Below are positions 19,242 to 27,560 of a stretch of 64,000 nucleotides of DNA, in pieces. This DNA comes from Rhizobium herbae (GTDB lineage: Bacteria > Pseudomonadota > Alphaproteobacteria > Rhizobiales > Rhizobiaceae): NCBI RefSeq assembly GCF_017873135.1, contig NZ_JAGGJV010000003.1, forward strand, positions 310,001 through 374,000. Direction: 5' to 3'. A model generated the notes under the pieces. That model did not search any database. It worked only from the letters and a program-made list of their open reading frames with translations, and had not been told where the DNA came from. The stretch's first letter is position 1. Each line of letters begins with the position of its first letter. The position numbers and the translations under genes are program-made.

Positions 19242-20474
19242 ATGACCATCAACACCAAGGTTGAGGAGGCGGGCTTTGCGCCCGCCTCGCGGATTTCCAC
19301 GATCGGCGTCTCGCAGATCCTGAAGATCGGCGCGCGGGCGCAAGCCATGAAGCGTGACGGCAAGCCGGTGATCATTCTCGGTGCCGGCGAGCCCGATTTC
19401 GACACGCCGGATCACGTCAAGCAGGCGGCCTGCGATGCCATCCAGAGCGGCAAGACCAAATATACCGCGCTCGACGGCACGCCTGAGCTGAAGCAGGCGA
19501 TCCGGGACAAGTTCGCCCGCGAAAACGGCGTTTCCTACGCGCTTGACGAAATCACGGTCGCCACCGGCGCCAAGCAGATCCTCTTCAACGCCATGATGGC
19601 GACGCTGAACCCCGGCGACGAAGTGATTATCCCGACGCCCTACTGGACCTCCTATTCCGACATCGTCGAGATCGCCGAGGGCAAGCCTGTGCTGATCGCC
19701 TGTGATGCCGAAGCGGGTTTCCGGCTGAAGGCCCAGCAACTCGAAAAGGCGATCACCCCCAAGACCCGCTGGGTCATGCTGAACTCGCCGTCGAACCCGT
19801 CGGGTGCCGCCTACAGCGCGGAAGACTATCGCCCGCTGCTCGACGTGCTGTTGAAGCATCCGCATGTCTGGCTGCTGGTCGACGACATGTACGAGCATAT
19901 TGTCTATGACGGTTTCAAGTTCGTCACCCCCGCAGCGCTTGAGCCGGCCCTCAAGAGCCGGACGCTGACCGTTAACGGCGTCTCCAAGGCCTATGCCATG
20001 ACCGGCTGGCGCATCGGCTATGCCGGCGGCCCGCGCGACCTGATCAAGGCGATGGCCGTGGTGCAGAGCCAGGCGACCTCGTGCCCATCCTCGATCAGCC
20101 AGGCCGCCTCGGTCGCCGCGCTGAATGGCCCGCAGGATTTCCTGAAAGAACGCACCGCCAGCTTCCAGCGCCGCCGCGATCTGGTCGTCTCGGCGCTCAA
20201 TGCCATCGACGGTCTCGATTGCCGCACGCCGGAAGGTGCCTTCTACACCTTCTCCGGATGCGCCGGCATGCTCGGCAAGACCACACCCGGCGGCAAGCGG
20301 ATCGAGACGGATACCGATTTCTGCGCCTACCTGCTCGATGACGCCCATGTCGCCGTCGTGCCGGGCTCGGCCTTCGGCCTGTCGCCGTTCTTCCGCATCT
20401 CCTATGCAACCTCGGAAGCGGAACTGCGCGAGGCGCTGGAGCGGATTGCCAAGGCCTGCGCCGCTTTGCGGTAA
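19242..20474 (+). CDS. Class I/II PLP aminotransferase, probable 2-aminoadipate aminotransferase
   Basis: A 410-residue fold-type I aminotransferase. Visible landmarks are ILGAGEPDFDTPDHVK, the YTALDGTPELKQAI substrate region, the SPSNPSGAAYS Asn loop and the PLP-lysine motif TVNGVSKAYAMTGWRIGYAG. General sequence character is that of the aspartate aminotransferase Ib/AatA group. Because it closes the operon encoding AmaB-, HglS- and D-2-hydroxyglutarate-dehydrogenase-like enzymes, conversion of 2-aminoadipate to 2-oxoadipate is the step it would supply. That is inference; aspartate or broad-range transamination is the main alternative. Start ATG 19242, 16 bases after the previous stop. Confidence 0.82.
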   Translation: MTINTKVEEAGFAPASRISTIGVSQILKIGARAQAMKRDGKPVIILGAGEPDFDTPDHVKQAACDAIQSGKTKYTALDGTPELKQAIRDKFARENGVSYALDEITVATGAKQILFNAMMATLNPGDEVIIPTPYWTSYSDIVEIAEGKPVLIACDAEAGFRLKAQQLEKAITPKTRWVMLNSPSNPSGAAYSAEDYRPLLDVLLKHPHVWLLVDDMYEHIVYDGFKFVTPAALEPALKSRTLTVNGVSKAYAMTGWRIGYAGGPRDLIKAMAVVQSQATSCPSSISQAASVAALNGPQDFLKERTASFQRRRDLVVSALNAIDGLDCRTPEGAFYTFSGCAGMLGKTTPGGKRIETDTDFCAYLLDDAHVAVVPGSAFGLSPFFRISYATSEAELREALERIAKACAALR

Positions 20475-20511
20475 GACCCTCGACCCCTCCGCTACAATCA
20501 GAAAGAAGTTC

Positions 20512-20541
20512 AACCCTGCAGTTCCCAACGGCAGGGTTTTG
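20512..20541 (+). terminator. Intrinsic terminator of the hglS operon
   Basis: 8-bp stem AACCCTGC (20512-20519) / GCAGGGTT (20531-20538) followed by TTTTG, about 38 bases after the aminotransferase stop. It closes the four-gene operon. Confidence 0.7.
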
Positions 20542-20645
20542 TCTGCCGAAAGAATTTTGCGCCGCTCGAAATTGCTGCTATCCGGTAATTGCAACCATCA
20601 GGACTCACAGTGCCGTCACCGGACACAGACAGGGGCAGCCGGAGC

Positions 20646-22064
20646 ATGTTCTCCAGTTTACGGCAATCGACCGATATCATTGAAAATATCCGGAAGAATT
20701 CGTTCGAGCCCGCCCATGCCGACTATTACAAGGGCAAGCCGGGCCGCCCGCTCAATCTCATTCTCAAGGCGCGCCACGATTTTCTATCGGTCTGGCGCAA
20801 AGCCGACTATGCCGACCGTGTCAACGTCACGAAAATCTTCGGCCGGCAGATCGTCGTCGTCAATTCCCCCGACGCGATCCGCTATGTCGTCGCCAAGCGC
20901 CACGAAAATTTTGAACGCAAGACGCCGCAGATGCGGCGCGCACTGGAATTCCTGCTCGGCGACGGATTGTTTATTTCCGATGGCGAGACCTGGAAGCAGC
21001 GCCGCCCGCTGGTCAACGATATCGTTCACAAGAACCGCCTGCCGACCTTCGGCAAGATCATGGAAAAAACCGCGAGCGAACTCGTGGAACGCTGGAGTGC
21101 CATGCCCGACGGCGCGCCGGTCAACGCGCTTTTTGAGATGGCCGGATTGACCGCGGAGATCATCGCCCGCAGCGTCTTCGGCAATGACCTTGGCGAGGAG
21201 GCGGCCAACGCTGTCACCGAAGGTTTTGAAAGCTATCAGTCGCTGATCGACTCCATCAATATCGGCTACTTCCTTGGCTTCGACGAGGGCCTGCCGGTGC
21301 TGCGGACGCCGAAGCTGCGCCGCTCCGTCTCGCGCATCCACCAGATCATCGACAAGGTGGTCGAGGATCATCTGGCGGGCCATGGAGACGACAATTCCAT
21401 GGTCGAGCTTCTGGTGCGGCGACAGAAGCGCAATCCGGAACTGAAGCTAGACGTGGTGGCGCTGCGCAACGAGGCGGCAACAATCTTCATGGCCGGCCAC
21501 GAGACGACGGCGGCGACGCTGACCTGGGCCTGGTACCTGCTGTCGCGGGCGCACTGGGTCGAGAAATCTCTGCACGAGGAAATCGCCCGCGTCTGCGGCA
21601 ACCGCGTGCCGGCGCTCGACGACATCCCGCAGCTGGAATGGTGCCGCGCCATTATCGAGGAAACGCTCAGGCTCTATCCGCCCGTACCCATCCTCGCCCG
21701 CCAGGCAAAGGAAGCCGACCGAATCGGCGATATCGACATCAAGCCGGCCTCGCTGGTCCTCATCGTGCCGTGGACGCTGCACAGGACGGAAGCCTTCTTC
21801 AAGGATGCGAACCTCTTCAAGCCGGAGCGTTTCCTGAACGGGCAGAAGCCCATCCCGTACAGCTACATCCCCTTCGCCAGCGGACCCCGCGTCTGCCCGG
21901 GCCTGCAATTTGGCCTCAACGAGGCGATCCTGTGCCTGGCGATCCTGGCCCAGCGTTTCAAGGTACGGGTGGCGGAGAATGCCAAGGTCGAGCCGCAATG
22001 CCGCCTGACGCTGCGGCCGCGCGGCGGCCTGCCGGTGACGCTGCATCGGCGCGAAGGAATATAA
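20646..22064 (+). CDS. Cytochrome P450 monooxygenase
   Basis: A 472-residue soluble-type P450. The I-helix oxygen-binding motif AGHETT is at residues 283-288, the K-helix ExxR at 339-342 (ETLR) and the heme loop FASGPRVCPG has the thiolate Cys at 417. No redox partner gene is adjacent. The ATG at 20646 is taken as start; TTG 20589 or GTG 20610 would add 12-19 residues. The stop is only 3 bases before the next ATG, so expression with the lipid acyltransferase is almost certainly coupled. The ExxR and heme regions resemble the fatty-acid/long-chain hydroxylase side of the superfamily by eye, but the substrate is unknown. Confidence 0.9.
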   Translation: MFSSLRQSTDIIENIRKNSFEPAHADYYKGKPGRPLNLILKARHDFLSVWRKADYADRVNVTKIFGRQIVVVNSPDAIRYVVAKRHENFERKTPQMRRALEFLLGDGLFISDGETWKQRRPLVNDIVHKNRLPTFGKIMEKTASELVERWSAMPDGAPVNALFEMAGLTAEIIARSVFGNDLGEEAANAVTEGFESYQSLIDSINIGYFLGFDEGLPVLRTPKLRRSVSRIHQIIDKVVEDHLAGHGDDNSMVELLVRRQKRNPELKLDVVALRNEAATIFMAGHETTAATLTWAWYLLSRAHWVEKSLHEEIARVCGNRVPALDDIPQLEWCRAIIEETLRLYPPVPILARQAKEADRIGDIDIKPASLVLIVPWTLHRTEAFFKDANLFKPERFLNGQKPIPYSYIPFASGPRVCPGLQFGLNEAILCLAILAQRFKVRVAENAKVEPQCRLTLRPRGGLPVTLHRREGI

Positions 22065-22067
22065 GCC

Positions 22068-23060
22068 ATGGCCGAATCACAGAAGAAAACTGGACCGACA
22101 AAACGGCAGGCCTGGGTTTATGAGCGGCCTCCATCCCCGCCGATCCTCGATCTTTTTGCCGGGGCGGAACGCAGAAAGGCAGCCTTTCGCTATCACATCC
22201 GCGGCAACATCCAGAATACCCTCGATCTTGCCGTCCATTTCGGATTGAAGGCGTTGCCGACCGATATGTGTTCGGGGATTGGTGCCTGGCTTGGCACGTT
22301 CGCCATTCCGCGCTGGCATCAGGGTGCCGTCAAGAAGGCGAGAAAAAACCTGACGCGCCTGCTGCCCGACGCGACAGAAGAGGAACGAGAGGCCATTCTC
22401 AGGCGCAACTGGCAGAACCAGGGCCGCGTGATGACCGAGTTCTCGATCATCGGGCGATTGGCCAAACCTTCCAGGCGGGTTGTCTGGCACAATCTCGAGA
22501 GAATCATCGAGGCGAAGAAAAAGGGCCCGGTCATCATGGTCGGGCTGCATCTTGGAAACTGGGAGATTCTCGGTCCGAAACTCGTGGAACTGGGATTCGA
22601 GCCATCCGCCAACTACACGCCGCCGACCGGACGCGCCCGCGCCTGGATCGCAGACCGCCTACGCGTGAAGCTCGGATATCGCCTGATGCCGCCAGGCAAG
22701 GACGGGATTCGGCCGGCGATCAAAATCCTCAAGAACGGTGGCGTCATTTCGATCTTCTGCGACGAGGGATTTGCCGGCAAGATTCGCGGTCCCTTGCTGG
22801 GTCGCGCACCGCATCTGGAAGGCAATCTCGCCATCGTCGTCCGGCTCGCCAGGATGACCGGGGCGACGATCTGCCCGGGATATATCCTGCGCAAAGAGGG
22901 GGCGAATTTCGAGGCTTTCGCGCTGCCATCAATCGTTCTTCCGACCGAAGGGGCCTCCGGTGACCGTCTGATTGATGATATCGTTCTTCTGAACTCGGTC
23001 ATCGAGCCGGTCATTCGCAAGCATCTGGACCAATGGTATTTTCTCGACAACGCCCTTTGA
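22068..23060 (+). CDS. Lipid A biosynthesis-type lauroyl/lysophospholipid acyltransferase
   Basis: A 330-residue LpxL/HtrB-family membrane-associated acyltransferase. The catalytic HxxxxE motif is in GLHLGNWEIL (about residue 163), followed by a GRARAW block and an RIRGPLLGRAPHLEGN-like region with the family's acceptor-binding residues. It begins 3 bases after the P450 stop codon, so the two are one translational unit. Such enzymes move acyl chains from acyl-ACP to lipid A precursors or other amphiphiles. The main lipid A genes are not in this window, so this is probably an accessory acyltransferase. Target lipid unknown. Confidence 0.86.
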   Translation: MAESQKKTGPTKRQAWVYERPPSPPILDLFAGAERRKAAFRYHIRGNIQNTLDLAVHFGLKALPTDMCSGIGAWLGTFAIPRWHQGAVKKARKNLTRLLPDATEEEREAILRRNWQNQGRVMTEFSIIGRLAKPSRRVVWHNLERIIEAKKKGPVIMVGLHLGNWEILGPKLVELGFEPSANYTPPTGRARAWIADRLRVKLGYRLMPPGKDGIRPAIKILKNGGVISIFCDEGFAGKIRGPLLGRAPHLEGNLAIVVRLARMTGATICPGYILRKEGANFEAFALPSIVLPTEGASGDRLIDDIVLLNSVIEPVIRKHLDQWYFLDNAL

Positions 23061-23123
23061 CGCAGATTGCTGGAACACATCGGAAAATCGTCGTCTCTCT
23101 CCAATGCACGCATTCGGGAATGG

Positions 23124-23160
23124 CGCGATGCGGGGCCGCGGGAAAGCCGGCTGCATCGCG
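23124..23160. terminator. Possible hairpin between convergent acyltransferase and protease genes
   Basis: 8-bp perfect inverted repeat CGCGATGC (23124-23131) / GCATCGCG (23153-23160) enclosing a GC-rich interior able to pair further. It lies in the 120-base gap between two convergent genes and has no clear T-run. Confidence 0.4.
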
Positions 23161-23183
23161 TATTAAACTGACAGGCCGTCGGC

Positions 23184-24782
23184 TCAAAGGATGAAATACT
23201 CTTTCGACAGCGAGATGGCATCATCCAGATGAATGGCAAAGTCGACCTTCTTGTCGCCGTTCGTGTCACCATAGACGTAGGTGTCGGAGGCCCGCTCGAT
23301 GTAGCGCAGTTCGCCCGCGTTGCCCGTGAAGACTGCCGTGCCGAGATAGGTGAAAGCCTGATTGCCTGATGTCATCGCATTGGCGTCGATGGCCGACAGG
23401 TCTATGTGGTCACCACCCATGCCCGAGAAATCGTAGATCGTGTCACGCCCGGCCATGGCGACGGTGCTGTCGGCCAGCGTCCTGAAGACGAAGGTATCGC
23501 CACCCGCGCCGCCGGTCAGATCATCAGCGCCAAGGCCGCCGAGGAGAGTATCGCTGCCATTGCCGCCATTGAGGAGATCGTCGTCGGAGCCACCGGTGAG
23601 CAGATTGGTGCCGGTATTGCCATAGAGCTTGTCCGCATGGCTCGAACCCGTCAGCCTCTCGATCGAGACGTAGGTATCACCCTTGGCCTCGCCGGTGTTG
23701 GCGGCCGCATTGGCAAGGTTGGCCGTGACGCCAGCCGTGGCGTTGGAATAGGAGGCGGTATCGGTCCCTGCCCCGCCGTCGAGTTTGTCCGCCCCCGCAC
23801 CGCCGTTCAGCGTGTCGTTGCCGTTGCGTCCCGACAGGACATTGGCCGCGGCGTTGCCGATCAGGATGTCGGTGGCGTTGCCGCCCGCCGCGTTCTCGAT
23901 CACCACGCCGTTGGCGATGGTGTATCCCCCCGTCAGCGTTTCGGATGTCGAAATCCAGCCGCCGCCGCCGATCTCTGCCTTGAGGCTGGCGGCACGCAGG
24001 TCGATCTTCGCCCGGCTTTCGCCGACATAGTCGATGGTATCCACGCCGCCGGTATCCCAGATGGTCGTATAGCCGTGATTGAAGTCCACATCATCGCTGA
24101 ACGTGTAGGAATCGTTTCCGGTGTTGTGGGCGCGCGCTCCGTACATGTGCTGCAGCGCGGCGATGTCGATCGCGCCATACGAGCCGGGCTGTGCGTTCAC
24201 TTCGGTGCCGATGTCCACGGCCGTCGTGAACGGATTATCCTCTCCGAGGAAGGGAGAGGTATATCCCATGACGGTGTAGAGCTGAGAATTGAGATAACCG
24301 GTGCCTTTGTCCGCCGGGCCATCGACGCCGGGCAGTTTGGGACCGAGTGAAACGTCATGCGGGTGCTTCAGTCCGAGAGCATGTCCCGTCTCATGGAACC
24401 ATGTCAGGGAAAACGTCCCGAGCTTGACGGCATCGGCCGAACCGGCGACGTCGCTATTGATGCCGACAATGGAGTCGATCGTGGTCGCGCCCGGTCCCGG
24501 AACGCCGGATTCGCCGCCGCCGCCCTCCGCGAGCTTGAAGTTGATGTTACCCGCCGTGGCGACTTCCTTGAAGTTCAGCTGGGTGAAGGCCTCGATATTG
24601 TCGATGATCTCCCGGTAGAAATCCTTCCAGTCGCCTTCGTTGAAATCGGCAATGCCGTTGCTGTTGATGTCGCCGGCAGCAAAACTGTAGGTGACGCTCG
24701 GCCCCTTCCAGGATCCTCCGTCGATCAAGCCGTTGAGGACGGCATTGTTGGAGAGAATGACGGGCTTGTATGCATCTGCCAT
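23184..24782 (-). CDS. Serralysin-type RTX zinc metalloprotease (M10)
   Basis: A 532-residue secreted protease candidate. The zinc site HETGHALGLKH is at residues 130-140 (His130, His134, His140, catalytic Glu131) and the Met-turn YTVMGY has Met172, as in serralysins. An M10 C-terminal domain follows, with RTX nonapeptide repeats (GGxGxDxLx; for example GRNGNDTLNGGAGADKLDGG) around 315-430, which bind calcium. There is no N-terminal signal peptide, and the C-terminus ends in an acidic-then-hydrophobic tail (EYFIL), as expected for type I secretion. No type I ABC/MFP/TolC genes are nearby, so the exporter must be encoded elsewhere. An Asn/Asp-rich DINSNGIADFNEGDW segment near residue 38 may be another calcium site. 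Confidence 0.9.
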   Translation of the reverse strand: MADAYKPVILSNNAVLNGLIDGGSWKGPSVTYSFAAGDINSNGIADFNEGDWKDFYREIIDNIEAFTQLNFKEVATAGNINFKLAEGGGGESGVPGPGATTIDSIVGINSDVAGSADAVKLGTFSLTWFHETGHALGLKHPHDVSLGPKLPGVDGPADKGTGYLNSQLYTVMGYTSPFLGEDNPFTTAVDIGTEVNAQPGSYGAIDIAALQHMYGARAHNTGNDSYTFSDDVDFNHGYTTIWDTGGVDTIDYVGESRAKIDLRAASLKAEIGGGGWISTSETLTGGYTIANGVVIENAAGGNATDILIGNAAANVLSGRNGNDTLNGGAGADKLDGGAGTDTASYSNATAGVTANLANAAANTGEAKGDTYVSIERLTGSSHADKLYGNTGTNLLTGGSDDDLLNGGNGSDTLLGGLGADDLTGGAGGDTFVFRTLADSTVAMAGRDTIYDFSGMGGDHIDLSAIDANAMTSGNQAFTYLGTAVFTGNAGELRYIERASDTYVYGDTNGDKKVDFAIHLDDAISLSKEYFIL

Positions 24783-25234
24783 GAGGTTTCGCTTCTATTT
24801 GGCTCTGAGTGCGACATACGGGATCACTGGAATTTTGAGGACGTGATCAATCCAGGGCCTCATCCCCGATTTGATGGCTATTGCGCCGGGCCGAAGAACC
24901 AAGCCTCGATCCAGCGTCTCGCCGGGATACTGCGAACGCATCAGCACGGGATCAAGCCGCAACAATTCCGATCGCCCCAATAGGGTGGAATGCTTCGAGA
25001 AAACAGCGCCTTGCGGGGGCGTTTTTGTTAAACTCACGCACTGTTTCCACTATTGTGCGCGTCGCGGATACTCGTCGCGCTGAACGGACACCACGCTTCC
25101 CCCTCGCATGGGTGATGGATGTCCTGCGGTGTCAAGCCACATGGCAGCCTCCCGGAAGCCATTTGATCCCGGGCAATCAGAGCAGGATCAAAGCAAAGGT
25201 CACAGCGAGAGCCTGGCCGCCTTGCGCTGACTGT
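24783..25234. other. Intergenic region between protease and LacI regulator
   Basis: About 450 bases. It must include the protease promoter. A weak terminator-like run (CGCC, short loop, GGCG, TTTTT) lies near 25007-25026. No recognisable gene or repeat was found. Confidence 0.45.
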
Positions 25235-26326
25235 TCATGATCGAAGGATGTTCAGGCCCGGCTTTGCGGCGGCCATGCTCTCTCGACGGATCAGCCGGCT
25301 CGGCACGACGATGCGCGTGGCGGTTCTGATATGTGCCTGCTCGATCCGTTCAATCAAAAGGGCCACCGCCGCCTGCCCCATTTCCTCCACGGGCTGCTCG
25401 ATGGTCGAAAGTGGCGGGGTGCTGAACTCGCACACCGGTGAGCCGTCGAACGAGACCAGGGACAGGTCGGTCGGAATGTTCCAGCCCATGCGCTGTACGC
25501 GGCTCATGAACGAGATTGCCATGTCGTCGCTGGTCGCGATCACCGCCGTCGGTTTCACCTCAAGGCGTGCGAAGTCATCCGCCGCCTCGACACCGGTCCG
25601 GAAGCCGAGTTGGTAGCTGTGCGCGCCTCCCGATCTCACCACATGCTGTTCGGAAAGCCCGGCTTCGCGCAATGCTTCAAGCGCGCCGCCGTAACGCTCC
25701 ACGTCATGGTAGTTTCCGGTCGGGCCGGCAATATAGAGAAAGCGGGTGTGGCCCAGCTCTATCAGTTCCTGTGTCGCCTGCCGCACCGCCTGCCGATCAT
25801 TGGTCACGACACTGGGAAGCGAGGATTCACTCATGTCGAGCAACAACGAGACGATCGGCAGGGCTGTGTCGGCGAGCGAGCGGTTGCCGTCGACGGGAAG
25901 TTGCGACGAGAAAATGATCACGCCCCGGACGGTGCCACCGAACGCGAGGTCCAGGATGTGCTGCTCCGAGGTCTCGTCGCGGTCGAGGTTGGCGATCATC
26001 AGGTGGTAGCCGTGCTGGCTCAATGAACGATTGATGCCCTGCAAGATCTGCGGGATGATCTGCGATGCTCCATAATGCAGAGAGCCCGGCAGAATGATCA
26101 TGATGATGTTCGATTTGCCGACCCTCAGCCCCCGCGCCATGGCATTCGGTGTGTAGCCGAGCTGCTTGGCCGCGGCACTGATCTTGGCACGCGTCTTCTC
26201 GTTCACGCGGCCCGGATTGGCGAGTGCGCGGCTGACGGTCGAGATCGCCACGCCTGCAAGCCGCGCCACATCGGCCATCAACGGGCCAGAGTGCTCCTCC
26301 GCGGGCACGTCTTTGTTTTTTTTCAC
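25235..26326 (-). CDS. LacI-family repressor of the divergent sugar operon
   Basis: A LacI/GalR regulator: helix-turn-helix with ADVARLAGVAISTVSRALAN and the hinge VNEKTRAKISAAAKQLGYTPN near the N-terminus, followed by a sugar-binding periplasmic-type effector domain (IIMIILPGS, VVTNDRQAVRQATQELIELGH, AVIATSDDMAISFMSRVQRMGW). GTG at 26326 is preferred; an ATG at 26383 would add 19 residues, but it has no ribosome-binding site and lies four bases from an operator palindrome. Divergent from the isomerase/ABC/GMC operon, with operator-like palindromes between them, so it almost certainly represses that operon and itself. The inducer is presumably the imported sugar or its oxidised product. Confidence 0.88.
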   Translation of the reverse strand: MKKNKDVPAEEHSGPLMADVARLAGVAISTVSRALANPGRVNEKTRAKISAAAKQLGYTPNAMARGLRVGKSNIIMIILPGSLHYGASQIIPQILQGINRSLSQHGYHLMIANLDRDETSEQHILDLAFGGTVRGVIIFSSQLPVDGNRSLADTALPIVSLLLDMSESSLPSVVTNDRQAVRQATQELIELGHTRFLYIAGPTGNYHDVERYGGALEALREAGLSEQHVVRSGGAHSYQLGFRTGVEAADDFARLEVKPTAVIATSDDMAISFMSRVQRMGWNIPTDLSLVSFDGSPVCEFSTPPLSTIEQPVEEMGQAAVALLIERIEQAHIRTATRIVVPSRLIRRESMAAAKPGLNILRS

Positions 26327-26386
26327 GTTTCTGTCTTTCGTCTGAATGCCTGCCGCTTCGAATCCTAAGGCAATCGACGCCATTTA

Positions 26387-26398
26387 GCAAACGTTTGC
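26387..26398. promoter_or_regulatory. LacI-family operator O1 (perfect palindrome)
   Basis: GCAAACGTTTGC, a 12-bp perfect palindrome with the central CG typical of LacI/GalR operators. It lies just upstream of the LacI gene and about 45-55 bases upstream of the probable start point of the divergent operon, suiting autoregulation and looping with O2. Confidence 0.75.
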
Positions 26399-26408
26399 CA
26401 AAAACCAC

Positions 26409-26436
26409 TTGCATAAAAAAGCGACTTGGCTATTAT
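26409..26436 (+). promoter_or_regulatory. Promoter of the sugar-uptake operon
   Basis: TTGCAT (26409-26414), 16 bases, then TATTAT (26431-26436): a good sigma-70 match. Transcription would begin near 26443, immediately before operator O2. Confidence 0.6.
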
Positions 26437-26444
26437 CTAGCCAC

Positions 26445-26458
26445 GGCAAACGATTGCC
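26445..26458. promoter_or_regulatory. LacI-family operator O2
   Basis: GGCAAACGATTGCC, a near-palindrome sharing GCAAACG with O1, starting within a few bases of the predicted transcription start. Repressor bound here would block initiation directly. A weaker third match (GCAAACGATTTTCC) begins at 26513. Confidence 0.7.
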
Positions 26459-26548
26459 ACTTTCTAATGCATTGAAAAATTTACGGATTATCCGATGTGG
26501 AATGACACTTCCGCAAACGATTTTCCATGCACAGGAACTGGATTGACC

Positions 26549-27502
26549 ATGACTTCCAGCGACAAGCTCCGCTTCGGCGTCGACCTCGTGACCTTCTTCC
26601 ATCCCGGCTTCTGGGGCGTGGACGGCTATGACGGAATCATCGCGCATTCCCGCGCCCAGCCACGGGCCTTCTGGGACAAGATCCTCGACAGCGTCCAGGC
26701 CTCGGGCGTTACCGGTGTCGAACTCACCTTCTCACCGTTCAACTGGCAGGACGCGATCAAGACCTATGGCTCCGTCGAGGCCTTCGCAGCACAATTGTCC
26801 AGTCGCGGTCTGCAGCTTGCCAGCGGTTTCTTCGCCGAACTGGAGGCGGCAGGCGATTTCACCAAACCGAGCGCGCAGACTGCCATCATCGACAAGGCGG
26901 AACGATACGCCGACTTTCTGACGGCCTGCGGCAGCGATGTGATGGTCATCGGGGCGCCGCTGCGCCAGACGCTCGGCGCCCGGCCGGTCCGCTTCCACGA
27001 TTTCGAGCAGGCCCGCAAGATCGCCGATTTCCTCAACCGTCTCGGTGCCGTTCTTCATGCGAAAGGCGTCAGGCTTGCCCTGCACACCGAGGCCCACTCG
27101 ATTTTCGCCGCGGCGCGCGACGTCGATCTGATGATGCTGCTCACCGATCCGGCCTACGTGCACATGTGCCCGGATACGGCGCACATCATCGTTGCCGGTT
27201 CCGATCCGATCCAGCTCGTCGATCGCCATCATGAGAGGATGATCATCGCCCACTGGAAGGACGCCCTTGGGCCGATGCCGGCCGATACCCCGATCGACGA
27301 GCATATCCACGACCGTCATCGCCCCTATTTCTGCGGCTTCGGCCTCGGCCGGGTCGATTGGCCGGCCTGGATCCGCCTACTGCGGGATCGGGGTTATCAA
27401 GGCTGGGCCATTCTCGAACTCGACGCCGCTGCCGACCCGGTCCACGACATTGCAAACGGGCTGACGCTCGTCAGGCAGGCACTGCTGCCGATCTATCGCT
27501 GA
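26549..27502 (+). CDS. Sugar phosphate isomerase/epimerase family TIM-barrel protein
   Basis: A 317-residue xylose-isomerase-like TIM barrel. Visible metal-site residues typical of the family include the Glu in GVELTFSPF, the His/Glu in ALHTEAHS, Asp/His in CPDTAHI, the His in IIAHWKD and a late Glu in AILELD. First gene of the LacI-controlled operon. Such proteins act as isomerases, 3-epimerases or inosose/keto-sugar enzymes. With a GMC oxidoreductase at the operon's end, a keto-sugar substrate is plausible (inference). The ATG at 26549 is chosen because its N-terminus (LRFGVDLVTFF) is the usual beta-1 strand; an in-frame ATG at 26495 is an alternative. Confidence 0.82.
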   Translation: MTSSDKLRFGVDLVTFFHPGFWGVDGYDGIIAHSRAQPRAFWDKILDSVQASGVTGVELTFSPFNWQDAIKTYGSVEAFAAQLSSRGLQLASGFFAELEAAGDFTKPSAQTAIIDKAERYADFLTACGSDVMVIGAPLRQTLGARPVRFHDFEQARKIADFLNRLGAVLHAKGVRLALHTEAHSIFAAARDVDLMMLLTDPAYVHMCPDTAHIIVAGSDPIQLVDRHHERMIIAHWKDALGPMPADTPIDEHIHDRHRPYFCGFGLGRVDWPAWIRLLRDRGYQGWAILELDAAADPVHDIANGLTLVRQALLPIYR

Positions 27503-27560
27503 ATTTCGAAGCCAACGACCAACGGCCCCGCCAAGAGGGCCATTTTGAAGAGGTGGAACA

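Noticed and set aside
23464..23860. Tandem repeats that might suggest a CRISPR or satellite
   Set aside because: They are degenerate RTX nonapeptide codons within the protease gene, not spaced identical repeats.
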